Positions 36,483 through 45,322 of a stretch of DNA of 64,000 nucleotides are shown piece after piece. Position 1 is the first letter of the stretch, and every line of letters starts with the position of its first letter. A program made the position numbers and the translations under genes. This DNA is from JAHEKD01 sp965215945 (GTDB lineage: Bacteria; Pseudomonadota; Gammaproteobacteria; Arenicellales; JAHEKD01), in contig CBDCFC010000028.1 in assembly GCA_965215945.1 (NCBI GenBank), forward strand, positions 39,430-103,429, given 5' to 3'. The notes below the pieces were generated by a model, which was not told the origin of the DNA, made no database searches, and saw only the letters and a program-made list of their open reading frames with translations.

Positions 36483-36968
36483 CTAACGGATATTGCACCG
36501 TATATTTTTGGGGGTCAATATTTTCTCCATAAACACACTTAACGGATCCTCTTCATAGTCAGCGTAAGGTCCGCGAATTTGATAGCCCAACTTTTTATAC
36601 AAGCCGATGGCTTCAATTTGTTTATCTCCTGTCTCAAGCCTGGCAATAAAAATATTCTTCTCAAGCAAATGGGCTTCCAAAAAAGCCATAATCTTTTGGG
36701 CGACTTTCTTGCCGCGGTAAAGCTCCTCGACAAAAACACGTTTGATCTCACCATAATCGCCATCGTCTGCAAGAATTTTAACAGCGCCAATGCCTGCCAA
36801 TTTATTTTCAAAAAATGCTCCGACAAAACAGACATTGCCTTTGCTTAACTCGGATAAATCATCCAAATGATTACTCTCAGGTGGATACATGGCTACCATC
36901 AAATCATCTGCATGTTTAATGAGTGCCCGTACATCCTTGCGCTGTGGATCAATGATTTTAATAATCAT
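36483..36968 (-). CDS. GNAT-family N-acetyltransferase
   Basis: The 161-residue protein has the GNAT fold: strand GIGAVKIL near 58-65, then strand EIKRVFVEELYRGKKVAQKIMAFLE (acetyl-CoA-binding loop RGKKVA near 85-90) and a C-terminal GLYKKLGYQIRGPY motif near 127-140, which is the standard Y-x-x-x-G-F/Y end of GNATs. The acceptor is unknown. Its start overlaps the DUF1801 gene stop by four bases, and both lie in a same-strand string with a sulfotransferase. Confidence 0.87.
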   Translation of the reverse strand: MIIKIIDPQRKDVRALIKHADDLMVAMYPPESNHLDDLSELSKGNVCFVGAFFENKLAGIGAVKILADDGDYGEIKRVFVEELYRGKKVAQKIMAFLEAHLLEKNIFIARLETGDKQIEAIGLYKKLGYQIRGPYADYEEDPLSVFMEKILTPKNIRCNIR

Positions 36969-37384
36969 TTATTCAAATGATAAGTTAGTGCCAGGGCAAT
37001 ACAATGACTTAATTCTTTTTCCAGCAGCTTATCCTGCGCATTAAAAATAATCGCTCTTTTATCTGAGAAATTGAATTTATGCGGATACATTTGCTTGAAT
37101 ATTGCCATCAGATTTGTCTGACAATGGACATATAGTGCGTATTGGCCTTCAGTTTTACTGACAGCATCGATACGAATAGTTGATCCGGTTTTTGGATGGT
37201 TGGTCAAATAACTCGGCTGTCCCCATTTTAACGTTTCTTCGATTTGCCCAACGGTATCCAAATCGGCGGCCGTGTCGTAAATTAACTCACGCAGAACCAT
37301 TAGCTTGGTCTTTATAGGTTCTTGATAACGATCAAATACTTCTTCCACTGCAGAGTCACTAAACTTATGAAACGTTGTTTTCAC
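36965..37384 (-). CDS. DUF1801-domain protein
   Basis: The protein of about 139 residues carries the DUF1801 pattern: ETLKWGQPSYLTNHPKTGST near 50-70 and an RAIIFNAQDKL stretch near 108. DUF1801 (YdhG/YdeI-like) proteins are small, of unknown function, some linked to stress or iron-related regulators. A GTG at 37384 overlaps the sulfotransferase TGA stop as GTGA, so it is chosen over the TTG one codon upstream. The gene is coupled at both ends to neighbours. Confidence 0.83.
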   Translation of the reverse strand: MKTTFHKFSDSAVEEVFDRYQEPIKTKLMVLRELIYDTAADLDTVGQIEETLKWGQPSYLTNHPKTGSTIRIDAVSKTEGQYALYVHCQTNLMAIFKQMYPHKFNFSDKRAIIFNAQDKLLEKELSHCIALALTYHLNK

Positions 37385-38268
37385 CAAGGTAGTTCTCGTT
37401 CTAAAAAATCCTCAAGTCGTTGATTATAAGGCTTAAAATATCTATTGAGCCTGTTTATCGTACTTTCACTTAAGTTATTCACCGGATCAATTACAGATTC
37501 AACCTTGCGGTATAGCTTATCTCGTGACCTCTGTGGCAACACCTTCAAAATGCGCGAGTTAAGCATTTTTGCTGAAAAGCGATTAATCGCAAGTTTATGC
37601 CTTTTTTGCTGCTCTAAAACATCGTCATTTCGAACATTAACCAAAGAAGCCTGGTTGGTGATGCGATGTGCATCCTGCCATGAATTAGTGAGTTGAAGAC
37701 CTAAATATGAAAACAATGGTTGTAGGGTTTGTTGCGGCTCTTTGTTTAATTCTTCTAGAAACACAATATGTAGCCGGCTGCGATCAAATCGCGATAGATA
37801 GTGTTCTATGTGATCAATATAGCGACTACGTTGCAGATAACTAAAGTAAATATCATGTTCATGGATTGGATGAGCCAGACGCTCCTGCTCAAGATTCAAG
37901 GCATTGTCGAATGGTTCGATTTCTCTCATCGTCGCAACACTAAAACGATAGTGGGACCAGGCTCGCTTGACCGGATCACGTAAAATTAAAATCAGTTTGA
38001 CATCAGGAATTGTTGTATGAATACGTTCCATACAACCTTCGGTAGAAAAATAATCCGGAGTTGCTTCTCCAACTAATTGCGAATTAGTGGCTGCTATAAA
38101 GCACTGACCATATTGATCTATGTTTTTTATCTGCGGACTGCGTTGATCAAAATAATGCAGTTCCTTTGACTCTGGCAAGTAAATCGAACTTTGAGTCTTG
38201 AGAATGTTAGCAAGCGTTGTTGAGCCGCAACGCATACCACCGATAATTAAAAAATCGGGCAAGCGCAT
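37381..38268 (-). CDS. Sulfotransferase domain protein
   Basis: The 295-residue protein has both PAPS-binding elements of the sulfotransferase family: the 5'-phosphosulfate loop GGMRCGSTTLANIL at residues 9-22 and the 3'-phosphate motif ILILRDPVKRAWSHY near 92-106, with a catalytic-type His/Glu region KELHYFDQR between them. Soluble bacterial members transfer sulfate from PAPS to hydroxyls of glycans or lipids. It starts a same-strand string of overlapping genes (sulfotransferase, DUF1801, GNAT). The acceptor is unknown; the surface-glycan genes at 45-64 kb are a plausible context. Confidence 0.88.
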   Translation of the reverse strand: MRLPDFLIIGGMRCGSTTLANILKTQSSIYLPESKELHYFDQRSPQIKNIDQYGQCFIAATNSQLVGEATPDYFSTEGCMERIHTTIPDVKLILILRDPVKRAWSHYRFSVATMREIEPFDNALNLEQERLAHPIHEHDIYFSYLQRSRYIDHIEHYLSRFDRSRLHIVFLEELNKEPQQTLQPLFSYLGLQLTNSWQDAHRITNQASLVNVRNDDVLEQQKRHKLAINRFSAKMLNSRILKVLPQRSRDKLYRKVESVIDPVNNLSESTINRLNRYFKPYNQRLEDFLERELPW

Positions 38269-38289
38269 ACTGTTAAAGTTTTGGGCTTT

Positions 38290-39033
38290 TTATAAAGGCT
38301 CGCCCTTTTCACTCAAGTCTGGAATTGCATTGGGATCAAGTGCGGAATTAAACGCATCGAGCATGTTTTGCAAGGCTTTGGCCATGTCTTCGGCGCCCTG
38401 CTCCTGGAATTTTTGTAATTCTTCATTGAGGTGTTTAGAAAGTTCATCCGCTTGCTTAAGCGACTCCGATGATTGCTCCTGCATATTTTTAATAAATTCT
38501 TCTAACTCACCACCAAGCTGATTTAAAGCCCCGGCAGATTCTTCGCCCAGATCTGCAAGTGTTTCATTTAACTGTTCGGCGACATCATCCCAGTTGTTGT
38601 CGTTGAGAAATTGATTAAACGCACTCGCCGCTGCTGTCGCCAAGCCCTGCAGAGAGCCCAGAGCATTACCCGCCGTCCAGGTGGCCAGCTCAACCGGATT
38701 ATTAAGACCTTCGATTTTTGCGCCCGATTCAATGGGTTCGCCGGTTGTATTTGAGTAAATTTCAACATGACGTTCAGGCTCATTGATCACCAATGCGGCG
38801 CTTGATGTATTTAATTCACTGATTTTTTCAGGATCCAGTTCCAGTTGAATTTCTGTACCCTGATCAAGCTCATCGACATCAGCCACCTCTCCAATGATTT
38901 CGCCATTAAATTTAACCGGGTCACCCGAGTTGACTTGTTGAGCTTGAGTGAAGTTAACGGATACTTCAACATCACGGGAGCAAGCTGTTAATAGCAGGCT
39001 TGATACTAAAATTAAAAATATAGACTTTTTCAT
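38290..39033 (-). CDS. Orphan MCE/MlaD-domain lipoprotein with helical tail
   Basis: From ATG 39033 (RBS AAGGA nearby) the product is 247 residues. A lipobox LTAC places the acylated Cys at residue 18, so it is an exported lipoprotein. Residues 20-95 match an MCE/MlaD domain (DPVKFNGEIIGEVADV), and the rest is predicted long helix, rich in Gln, Glu, Leu and Ala. MCE proteins usually form hexamers within lipid-transport ABC systems (Mla, Pqi, Let), but no permease or ATPase lies beside it. The upstream part to 39138 is in frame but lacks a binding site and is dropped. Confidence 0.8.
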   Translation of the reverse strand: MKKSIFLILVSSLLLTACSRDVEVSVNFTQAQQVNSGDPVKFNGEIIGEVADVDELDQGTEIQLELDPEKISELNTSSAALVINEPERHVEIYSNTTGEPIESGAKIEGLNNPVELATWTAGNALGSLQGLATAAASAFNQFLNDNNWDDVAEQLNETLADLGEESAGALNQLGGELEEFIKNMQEQSSESLKQADELSKHLNEELQKFQEQGAEDMAKALQNMLDAFNSALDPNAIPDLSEKGEPL

Positions 39034-39164
39034 TTTATGTCCTTTTTTGCATAGCATTAATCTAGCATTTGGCAATGAATAATACTTGAATAAGCGTTGG
39101 CACATAACAGGTTGTCGAAATGTGGTCGGGTAAGCCAAGTTTTAGCAATCATCATGCCGGCCAG

Positions 39165-39250
39165 GCAACGTCATACTGGGCGAATGCCAGTATCCCCATC
39201 TTGGCCCAAAGCTCTCAAGGAGATTCCGGATCTCACGTCCGGAATGACGG
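39165..39250. repeat. REP-like palindromic element
   Basis: Stems include ATACTGG/CCAGTAT (near 39173-39193) and ATTCCGGA/TCCGGAAT (39223-39245), bracketed by CGTCAT and ATGACG. This is the same type of dispersed intergenic palindrome as at 47.8 kb. No gene is visible. Confidence 0.6.
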
Positions 39251-39304
39251 AACCCTATTTATGAAGGTTTAATTTTCAAATGCAGCATTGCATTGAATAT
39301 CAAA

Positions 39305-39934
39305 TCAACCCTTTGAAACCTTGATACGCATAGCATTAATCCCTTTTCCGGCCAAGTCTTTACTGGCCTTATCCAGCTTGTCGAGTTTACGAAATGGGCC
39401 CATTCGAACTCGATAGAATTTTTTTCCATCAACGGTGACTTTTTGAATATAAGACTCATATCCCGATAGCGCTAATTTAGCTTTTAACTGGTTCGCCTCT
39501 TCCTGCTTGGCAAATGAACCCGCCTGTAATAAGTAATGATCAGAAGCAGCTGGTTGCTCTTGATTTTGGTCAGTCGTATTAGTATTTGTTTTAGTTTCAG
39601 CCGGTTTCGGCTTAGGGGGCACATACTCTTCCGGAATGACCTGTTCTATTTCCGGCAGAATTGTATAGAAATCATAACTCGGTGTTTGTTGTGGCTGACT
39701 ATCTGTTGGAGTTTGATCATCCAGTGGTTGGTCAGGATTTGTCTGCCGGGACTTGGCAATCATTTGATTGATACCGCTGCCAAATCCATGCTCCGGGTCC
39801 TTTTTCCAGCCAAGAAAAAGCGTCGTCAACACACTGCCAATAACAATTCCGGTTATTAACATACCCAGACCTGACGAAGAACGAGGTCTAGCTTTTTTAG
39901 TTTTCTTTGGCTGTTTACGTCTTGCTTGTGCCAT
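39305..39934 (-). CDS. SPOR-domain cell-division protein, FtsN-like
   Basis: The 209-residue inner-membrane protein has a very basic cytoplasmic N-terminus (1-20), one transmembrane helix (about 24-43), a Pro- and Gln-rich periplasmic linker with the YDFYTILPE motif near 88-96, and a C-terminal SPOR domain (about 130-205, ending FYRVRMGPFRKLDKL...) that binds denuded septal glycan. This matches the FtsN-like proteins encoded downstream of argS in many gammaproteobacteria. The equivalent order (priA, argS, SPOR gene on one strand) is kept here. Confidence 0.88.
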   Translation of the reverse strand: MAQARRKQPKKTKKARPRSSSGLGMLITGIVIGSVLTTLFLGWKKDPEHGFGSGINQMIAKSRQTNPDQPLDDQTPTDSQPQQTPSYDFYTILPEIEQVIPEEYVPPKPKPAETKTNTNTTDQNQEQPAASDHYLLQAGSFAKQEEANQLKAKLALSGYESYIQKVTVDGKKFYRVRMGPFRKLDKLDKASKDLAGKGINAMRIKVSKG

Positions 39935-39999
39935 TTTTATTAATCTTAATTAACTGTGTAGCGTTTAAATATCGCAATTTAACCTTCATATTATCGTGG

Positions 40000-40095
40000 T
40001 CATTGCGAACACCCATTCGGGTATACAAGGAATGAATGTAATGAACGACTGTGGCAATCTACACATTCTGGATTGCCACGCTTCGCTCGCAATGA
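40000..40095. repeat. Nested palindromic dispersed repeat (TCATTGCGA type)
   Basis: Outer arms TCATTGCGA at 40000-40008 and TCGCAATGA at 40087-40095 enclose an inner pair GTGGCAATC (40051-40059) and GATTGCCAC (40071-40079). The sequence family TCATTGCGA...GCTTCGCTCGCAATGA is widespread among bacterial intergenic repeats. It fills most of the gap between argS and the SPOR gene. Confidence 0.75.
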
Positions 40096-40201
40096 CCCGA
40101 AATGGAATGAGTTATAGCAGAAATCAATCATATTAACCTAAATTAACTGATCATTGACTGTTCTCATCTGTCTTGAATGCATCGCAGATTCTATTGTATT
40201 T

Positions 40202-41947
40202 TCACATGTATTCCGGAGCCCAAACCCCAATCAAACCTAAACCATTTTTTAGAACCTGCCTGACCGCCGATATTAAAGCCAATCTTGCCTGACAGGCCTG
40301 TGGCTGTGAATCAAGAATTTTGACTTGATTATAAAAGCTGTGAAACAAAGCCGCCAATTCCCGCAAATAGTAAGTCACCTGATGTGGTGCCAGATCCCTG
40401 GCGGCGGTGGTGATGATTTCAGGAAATACTTCCAGCTTTCTCGCCAGATCTTTTTCAATTTCTTCAGTTAAATGACTGAAACTAATCTTTTCCAAGCTAT
40501 TCATCGTAATCTGTTTTTCTTCTGCCTGACGAAAAATACTACAAACCCGGGCGTGTGCATATTGGACATAATACACCGGATTATCATTTGATTGTGACTT
40601 AGCCAGGTCAAGATCAAAATCCATTTGCTGTTCATTCTTACGCATAATATAAAAAAATCGTGTTGCATCAACACCGACTTCCTCGCGTAATTGTTCTAAA
40701 GTCACAAATTCAGCACGGCGGGTAGACATGGAGACTCGTTCTCCGGCTCTATACAATGAAGCCATTTGCACCAACAAGATCACAAATCGATCAAGATCAT
40801 AGCCTAGGGCCTGAAACGCGGCACGCATGCGCGCGACAGTGCCATGATGATCTGCGCCGAAAATATAAATTAATCGTTTAAAACCACGATCGATTTTATT
40901 CACCATATAGGCAATATCCGCAGCGAAATAAGTGTGACGGCCATTTTTTCTGACCACAACTCGGTCTTTTTCATCGCCGAAATCACTGGCCTTAAACCAC
41001 AGGGCACCATCTTGTTCATAGACATGCCCATTCTCTTGCAACATCTCCAACGCTTTGGTTATAGCACCTGAGCGCTCCAGCGAACCTTCACTAAACCATT
41101 CGTCAAAATCGACTCTAAATTCATGCAAATCGTCTTGAATCTGTTTGACTTGACTATCCAGGGTGAGCTTTTGAAGTTGATCTTTGCTTTGCTGCCCTAA
41201 AGAAACTCGCATGTTTTCGATCAACTGATCGAGATGCGCTTCGGCATCCTGCTCTAAACCTGTGCTAAAAAAATCATCAATAATGGAGTTAAAATCATTA
41301 CCATATTTAACCGCAATGCCGGCAGCGATATCCTGTATATATTCCCCTTGATAAGCATTGACAGGAAAATCTATCTCATTGCCGAGTTGTTCGAGGTAAC
41401 GCAACCAGACACTCAAAGCCAGAATATCCATCTGCCGCCCGGCGTCATTAAAATAATATTCCTTGTGTACCTGATAGCCGGCAAATTCGAGTAATCGAGA
41501 CAGGCTGTCACCAAATGCCGCACCCCGGCCGTGCCCCACATGCAAAGGACCGGTTGGGTTTGCCGAGACAAACTCGACCGTAATCAATTCATTGTTGCCA
41601 TTATTCACACGACCATAGTCATCGCCTTGGTTTAATACTTTTTTTATTGAATTGAACGCCTGACTTTCATCGACAAAAAAGTTAATAAAACCAGGACCGG
41701 CGATCTCGACTTTGCTTACCGTCGAATCGTCGCTAATGGTATCAATAATAGTTTGCGCCAATTCACGTGGGTTTTTATTTACTTTTTTGGCCAGCGTTAA
41801 GGCGATATTGCAAGCAAAATCTCCATGTGCCTTTTGCCTGCTACGTTCAATCTGGATTTCTGTATCTGCCGTACCCGTTGGCAAGTCACCTTCCGCCTCA
41901 AGTTGTCGCAACGCCTGACGTATTAATTCAGCTAATTTTTGTTTCAC
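40202..41947 (-). CDS. argS: Arginyl-tRNA synthetase
   Basis: ArgRS charges tRNA-Arg in the cytoplasm. The 581 residues are typical. The class I HIGH motif appears as HVGHGRG near residue 132 and the degenerate KMSKS as VSMSTRR near 390. An Add-1 N-terminal domain (about 1-110) and a DALR anticodon-binding C-terminal domain (from about 460) complete the layout. The order argS then SPOR gene, with priA upstream, matches gammaproteobacteria. A 96-base palindromic repeat follows. Confidence 0.97.
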   Translation of the reverse strand: MKQKLAELIRQALRQLEAEGDLPTGTADTEIQIERSRQKAHGDFACNIALTLAKKVNKNPRELAQTIIDTISDDSTVSKVEIAGPGFINFFVDESQAFNSIKKVLNQGDDYGRVNNGNNELITVEFVSANPTGPLHVGHGRGAAFGDSLSRLLEFAGYQVHKEYYFNDAGRQMDILALSVWLRYLEQLGNEIDFPVNAYQGEYIQDIAAGIAVKYGNDFNSIIDDFFSTGLEQDAEAHLDQLIENMRVSLGQQSKDQLQKLTLDSQVKQIQDDLHEFRVDFDEWFSEGSLERSGAITKALEMLQENGHVYEQDGALWFKASDFGDEKDRVVVRKNGRHTYFAADIAYMVNKIDRGFKRLIYIFGADHHGTVARMRAAFQALGYDLDRFVILLVQMASLYRAGERVSMSTRRAEFVTLEQLREEVGVDATRFFYIMRKNEQQMDFDLDLAKSQSNDNPVYYVQYAHARVCSIFRQAEEKQITMNSLEKISFSHLTEEIEKDLARKLEVFPEIITTAARDLAPHQVTYYLRELAALFHSFYNQVKILDSQPQACQARLALISAVRQVLKNGLGLIGVWAPEYM

Positions 41948-42029
41948 TTATTGAGTGCCGTAACACCAGTGGTAAACATCAGCGCATATTCTAACGCCTG
42001 AGCAGATAATAAAAAACGATTTGTTATGT

Positions 42030-42542
42030 TCAAGTTTGGCTCCAAGCTTTTTTTAGTTTGCGGTTAATGTAAGTCGTCAGCACCATCAAACTCAGCACGG
42101 CGATAGTAAAAACAACTAAACCCTGATGGGTTTCAACCTTGGCAATCAATTCGATTTTCATCATCACTACAAACACTGCAACCGCAAATACATCAAGCAT
42201 CGACCACCTGGCAACATGGGTACTCAGTGATAAAAGTTTTGTACGATAATGATTATTGCTAACTGGAAAATTCCAATTAATCAGCAAAAGAATCAATTTG
42301 AATATCGGGGATGACAATGCTGAATAAAAAAATAATGGCAAACAGTAAATATTGTTTTTCACTGTAAAGCGCCTGTATTCCGGAGAAAACCGAAAAGGTA
42401 TTGGTAAAAAGATCAGTTGTTTGAATGTAATCAGTGGCATGACCAGGCCAAACCCGAGCAAAACAGCCGTGATGAGTAACAACGAATTGATCAGCCAATA
42501 ATGCAAAGCAGATATTTGTTTGGGCTTGGCCATGGGTGGCAT
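42030..42542 (-). pseudogene. PqiA-family membrane protein gene with two compensating frameshifts
   Basis: The 170-codon frame is open throughout, but its middle is out of register. The start (ALHYWLINSLLLITAVLLGFG) and end (IFKLILLLINW, SMLDVFAVAVFVVM) match the PqiA family, while about 33 codons between 42310 and 42406 read as non-membrane sequence. The overlapping minus frame there reads TNTFSVFSGIQALYSEKQYL, then FAIIFLFSIVIP, exactly the expected PqiA middle. Adding one T in the T5 run (42406-42410) and removing one C from the C4 run (42307-42310) restores one continuous protein of the same length. PqiA-type proteins are inner-membrane partners of MCE proteins, so this could relate to the nearby MCE lipoprotein. 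Confidence 0.8.
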
Positions 42543-42569
42543 TTTATATCAAGACTGGTAGTTTGGAGA

Positions 42570-42677
42570 TCCCGCAACGAGTGCGGGAAATATTCCTTTC
42601 CCCGGCCTTGTGCCGGGGTCTACGTGTGACGGGAAGGAACCAGATTTAGGAGATCCCGGCATAAAGCCGGGACAGAT
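42570..42677. repeat. REP-like element with three CCGG stems
   Basis: Three short stems sit in the 140-base gap: CCCGCA/TGCGGG, CCCCGGC/GTGCCGGGG and TCCCGGC/GCCGGGA. It lies between the PqiA-like gene and priA on the minus strand. The palindromes resemble those at 36.4 kb. Confidence 0.6.
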
Positions 42678-42682
42678 AGTGG

Positions 42683-44883
42683 CTAGTATAAATCCAGCGG
42701 ATCGACATCAATTGACCAGCGAACCTGTCGAGTGCGCTTATCTTTTTCAAACTGTTCAATCCACCCCGACAAAAATGCGGCTCTGGCTGAGCGGGATGTG
42801 CTATTGACCAGCAATTGAGCCCGATAACGACCACCACGCTTAGCCATCGGTGAATGAACCGGGTCCAGTAATTTCACCTTGGCATTATCGACCAATAGTT
42901 GATCGCCGGTTTGCTTTAACCATTGCAAAAACTTTATCGGCGTTTGTTGTTGTAGCGATGACGCCCTGATTAAAGCCAGATGACGATATGGAGGAAAGCC
43001 AGATTGCTGTCGCAAGCGCAGTTCCTGATCAGCAAATTGCATGTAATCATGATTTTTAATATACGAATAAACAGGATGCGCAGGAATATCTGTTTGTATC
43101 AATACTTTGCCTGCATTCTTGCCGCGTCCTGCCCGTCCAGATACTTGTATCAGTTGCTGCACCATTGATTCAGTGCTGTGAAAATCCAACCCGAATAAAC
43201 CTTGATCGCAATTTATTACCCCAACCAGGGTCACCGAGGGAAATCATGACCCTTTGCAAGCATTTGTGTGCCGATAAGAATATCCACATTTTTAGCCGAA
43301 ACACTTTCAAGCAAACTTTCCAATTCATCTTTTTTACGCACGGCATCACGATCCAACCGCGCTATTTTTGCCTGTGGAAATAATTTACCTAGCGTCGCTT
43401 CGACTCGCTGTGTCCCCTGACCCAATCTGATTAATGAGCTTGAGCCACAACTGGAACATTCATGATCATGCTTTTGCTCGAAACCGCAGTGATGGCAGCG
43501 CAATGACTCGTCATCATGATACGTTAACCTGGCATTGCAACGACGACAGGTAAACGATTCTCCACACGATTTACACAAAACTACCGGTGCATAACCGCGA
43601 CGATTAATAAATATCAAACTCTGTTGTTTTTTATCGAGGTTTTTTTCAATTGCATCGATTAATGTCGTGCTCAAACCCTGCTTGATGGGTAATTGCTCCA
43701 TGGACAGCAGATGGGTTTTTGGCATCACTGCTTCACCGATGCGTTGCTTTAACTCCAGTAGTTGATATCGACCGCGTCTAACATTCGCCAGACTTTCCAG
43801 TGAAGGTGTAGCTGAACCAAGCAATATCGGGATGTTTTCGGTTTTGGCGCGCATAACAGCCACATCGCGGGCATGATATCGAACACCTTCCTGCTGTTTG
43901 TAAGACATATCATGCTCTTCATCGATAACAATCAGACCCAGATTAGCAGCGGCTGCAAACACTGCTGAACGAGTGCCAATAATAATCTTAGCCTGTTCAG
44001 CTGCGGCGGCTCGCCACGCTTGTCTTCTGACTTTTTCTTGTAATGCCGAATGTAAAACAGCGGCTTTGAAGCCTAAACGTCGCTCGAAACGCCCTATTAA
44101 CTGCGGTGTTAAGGAAATTTCCGGCACCAATACCAGAACTTGTTTGCCCTGATTAAGAACTTTACCCGCGAGTTGTAAATAAATTTCGGTTTTGCCGCTG
44201 CCGGTAACGCCTCTTAAAAGGCTAACGTTAAACCGTCCAAAATTTCTTAAGAGCCGATCAAAAGCCAGTTGTTGATCTGAAGACAAAGGCGGCGGCGACT
44301 CAACTTCTGCCCGATAAGCTGGCCAGATAGGTTCAGCCTCTGTTGTCATGACGATTTGTTTTTTAATTAATTCTTTTAGCGCAGCGTGTGGGTTTTTCTC
44401 TAAGCATTTTATCTGCTCAATGGCTAATGGGTTACCAGCAGAAACAAGCAATTCGAATAACCTGCTCTGCTTTGGTGCTGCTTTTAACTTTTTCCGGATC
44501 TGGTCGAAGTCCAAATTATCAGCAAGTTGATATACTCGCTTTCTATCAGCCGCTTTATGTTGGTAAATGCCCGGTAAAACGGCTTTAATAACTTCTCCCT
44601 GAGGAGCGTGATAATAGCCAGCTACCCAGGTGATGATTTCCAGCAACGATTTGGTGATTAGCGGTTCGTTTTCAATACAGCCACTAATTGACTTAAGTTT
44701 TTTATGGTCGATGTCTGAAACAGGCTTTGTTTTGATGACTAAACCGATCTTCTTCTGACGCCCGAAAGGAACCTGGACACGAATACCAGTTAGTACAGAT
44801 TTTTTTAATTCTTTAGGAATAAGATAATCAAATGACTGGCGCAGCGGCACAGGTAACGCGACTTCAGCAATCAAAGAATTCAT
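42683..44883 (-). pseudogene. priA: Primosomal protein PriA, frameshifted
   Basis: PriA is the replication-restart helicase. The first frame (43231-44883, 550 codons) has Walker A GVTGSGKTEIY near residue 230, DEEHD near 320, and the paired zinc-binding cysteines (CKSCGESFTCRRCN, CHHCGFE, CSSCGSS) near 440-480; it stops just after GTQMLAKGHDFP. The second frame (42683-43234, 183 codons) begins TLVGVINCDQGLFG and holds the arginine-rich VSGRAGRGK helicase motif. Adding one base to the CCC run (GGG at 43238-43240 on the plus strand) joins them as KGHDFPSVTLV, giving 733 residues, the normal PriA length. Confidence 0.93.
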
Positions 44884-44986
44884 GTATTGTTATCTTAGTC
44901 TTCTATTAAAGTAAGTTTAGAACTGATTTTTAAGGGCTTATTTATATATATGCGCTAACCTATTGATCGATAAATAGGTTTCACAG

Positions 44987-45198
44987 TTACCCACAAAACC
45001 TGTGGATAAGTTTGTGGATAGAAGCACTTAAAATAGCCGAAAATTGTTTAAATTACGAGCGTTAACTTAACTGTTTAATTTTTAGGCAGCCTATTAATCC
45101 TTTTAATATCAATGAGATAGCTGATTTTTCAGGCATATGCGTTGTGGATAACTATTTATGGCCCGTAATTAAATGACAAATTTCGCTTTTGTGCATAA
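44987..45198. promoter_or_regulatory. Cluster of DnaA boxes in the gap upstream of priA
   Basis: The 439-base gap between priA and manC holds five DnaA-box-like sites. Two are perfect (TGTGGATAA, the reverse of TTATCCACA) at 45001-45009 and 45143-45151. Three have one mismatch: TTACCCACA at 44987, TGTGGATAG at 45013 and TGTGCATAA at 45190. The surrounding sequence is AT-rich. This could be an origin, a DnaA-titration site or DnaA regulation of priA or manC. No dnaA, gidA or parA gene is in view. Confidence 0.65.
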
Positions 45199-45322
45199 CT
45201 TGCAACTCTAATCGGTCATTTTGTTAGAAATATTAAAAGTAAAAAAACAAACAAATTCGCACAACGCTTAAGAAAACTATAAAATCAGCTTCGTCAACAG
45301 ACCGAATAACCAAAACATCGAC

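Noticed and set aside
36483..37384. GNAT plus DUF1801 pair considered as a toxin-antitoxin system
   Set aside because: No ribbon-helix-helix antitoxin is present and DUF1801 is not a known antitoxin; overlap only shows coupling.
42277..42498. A separate 73-codon minus-strand frame inside the PqiA-like gene
   Set aside because: Not a separate gene; its central part is the true middle of the PqiA-like protein displaced by two indels.
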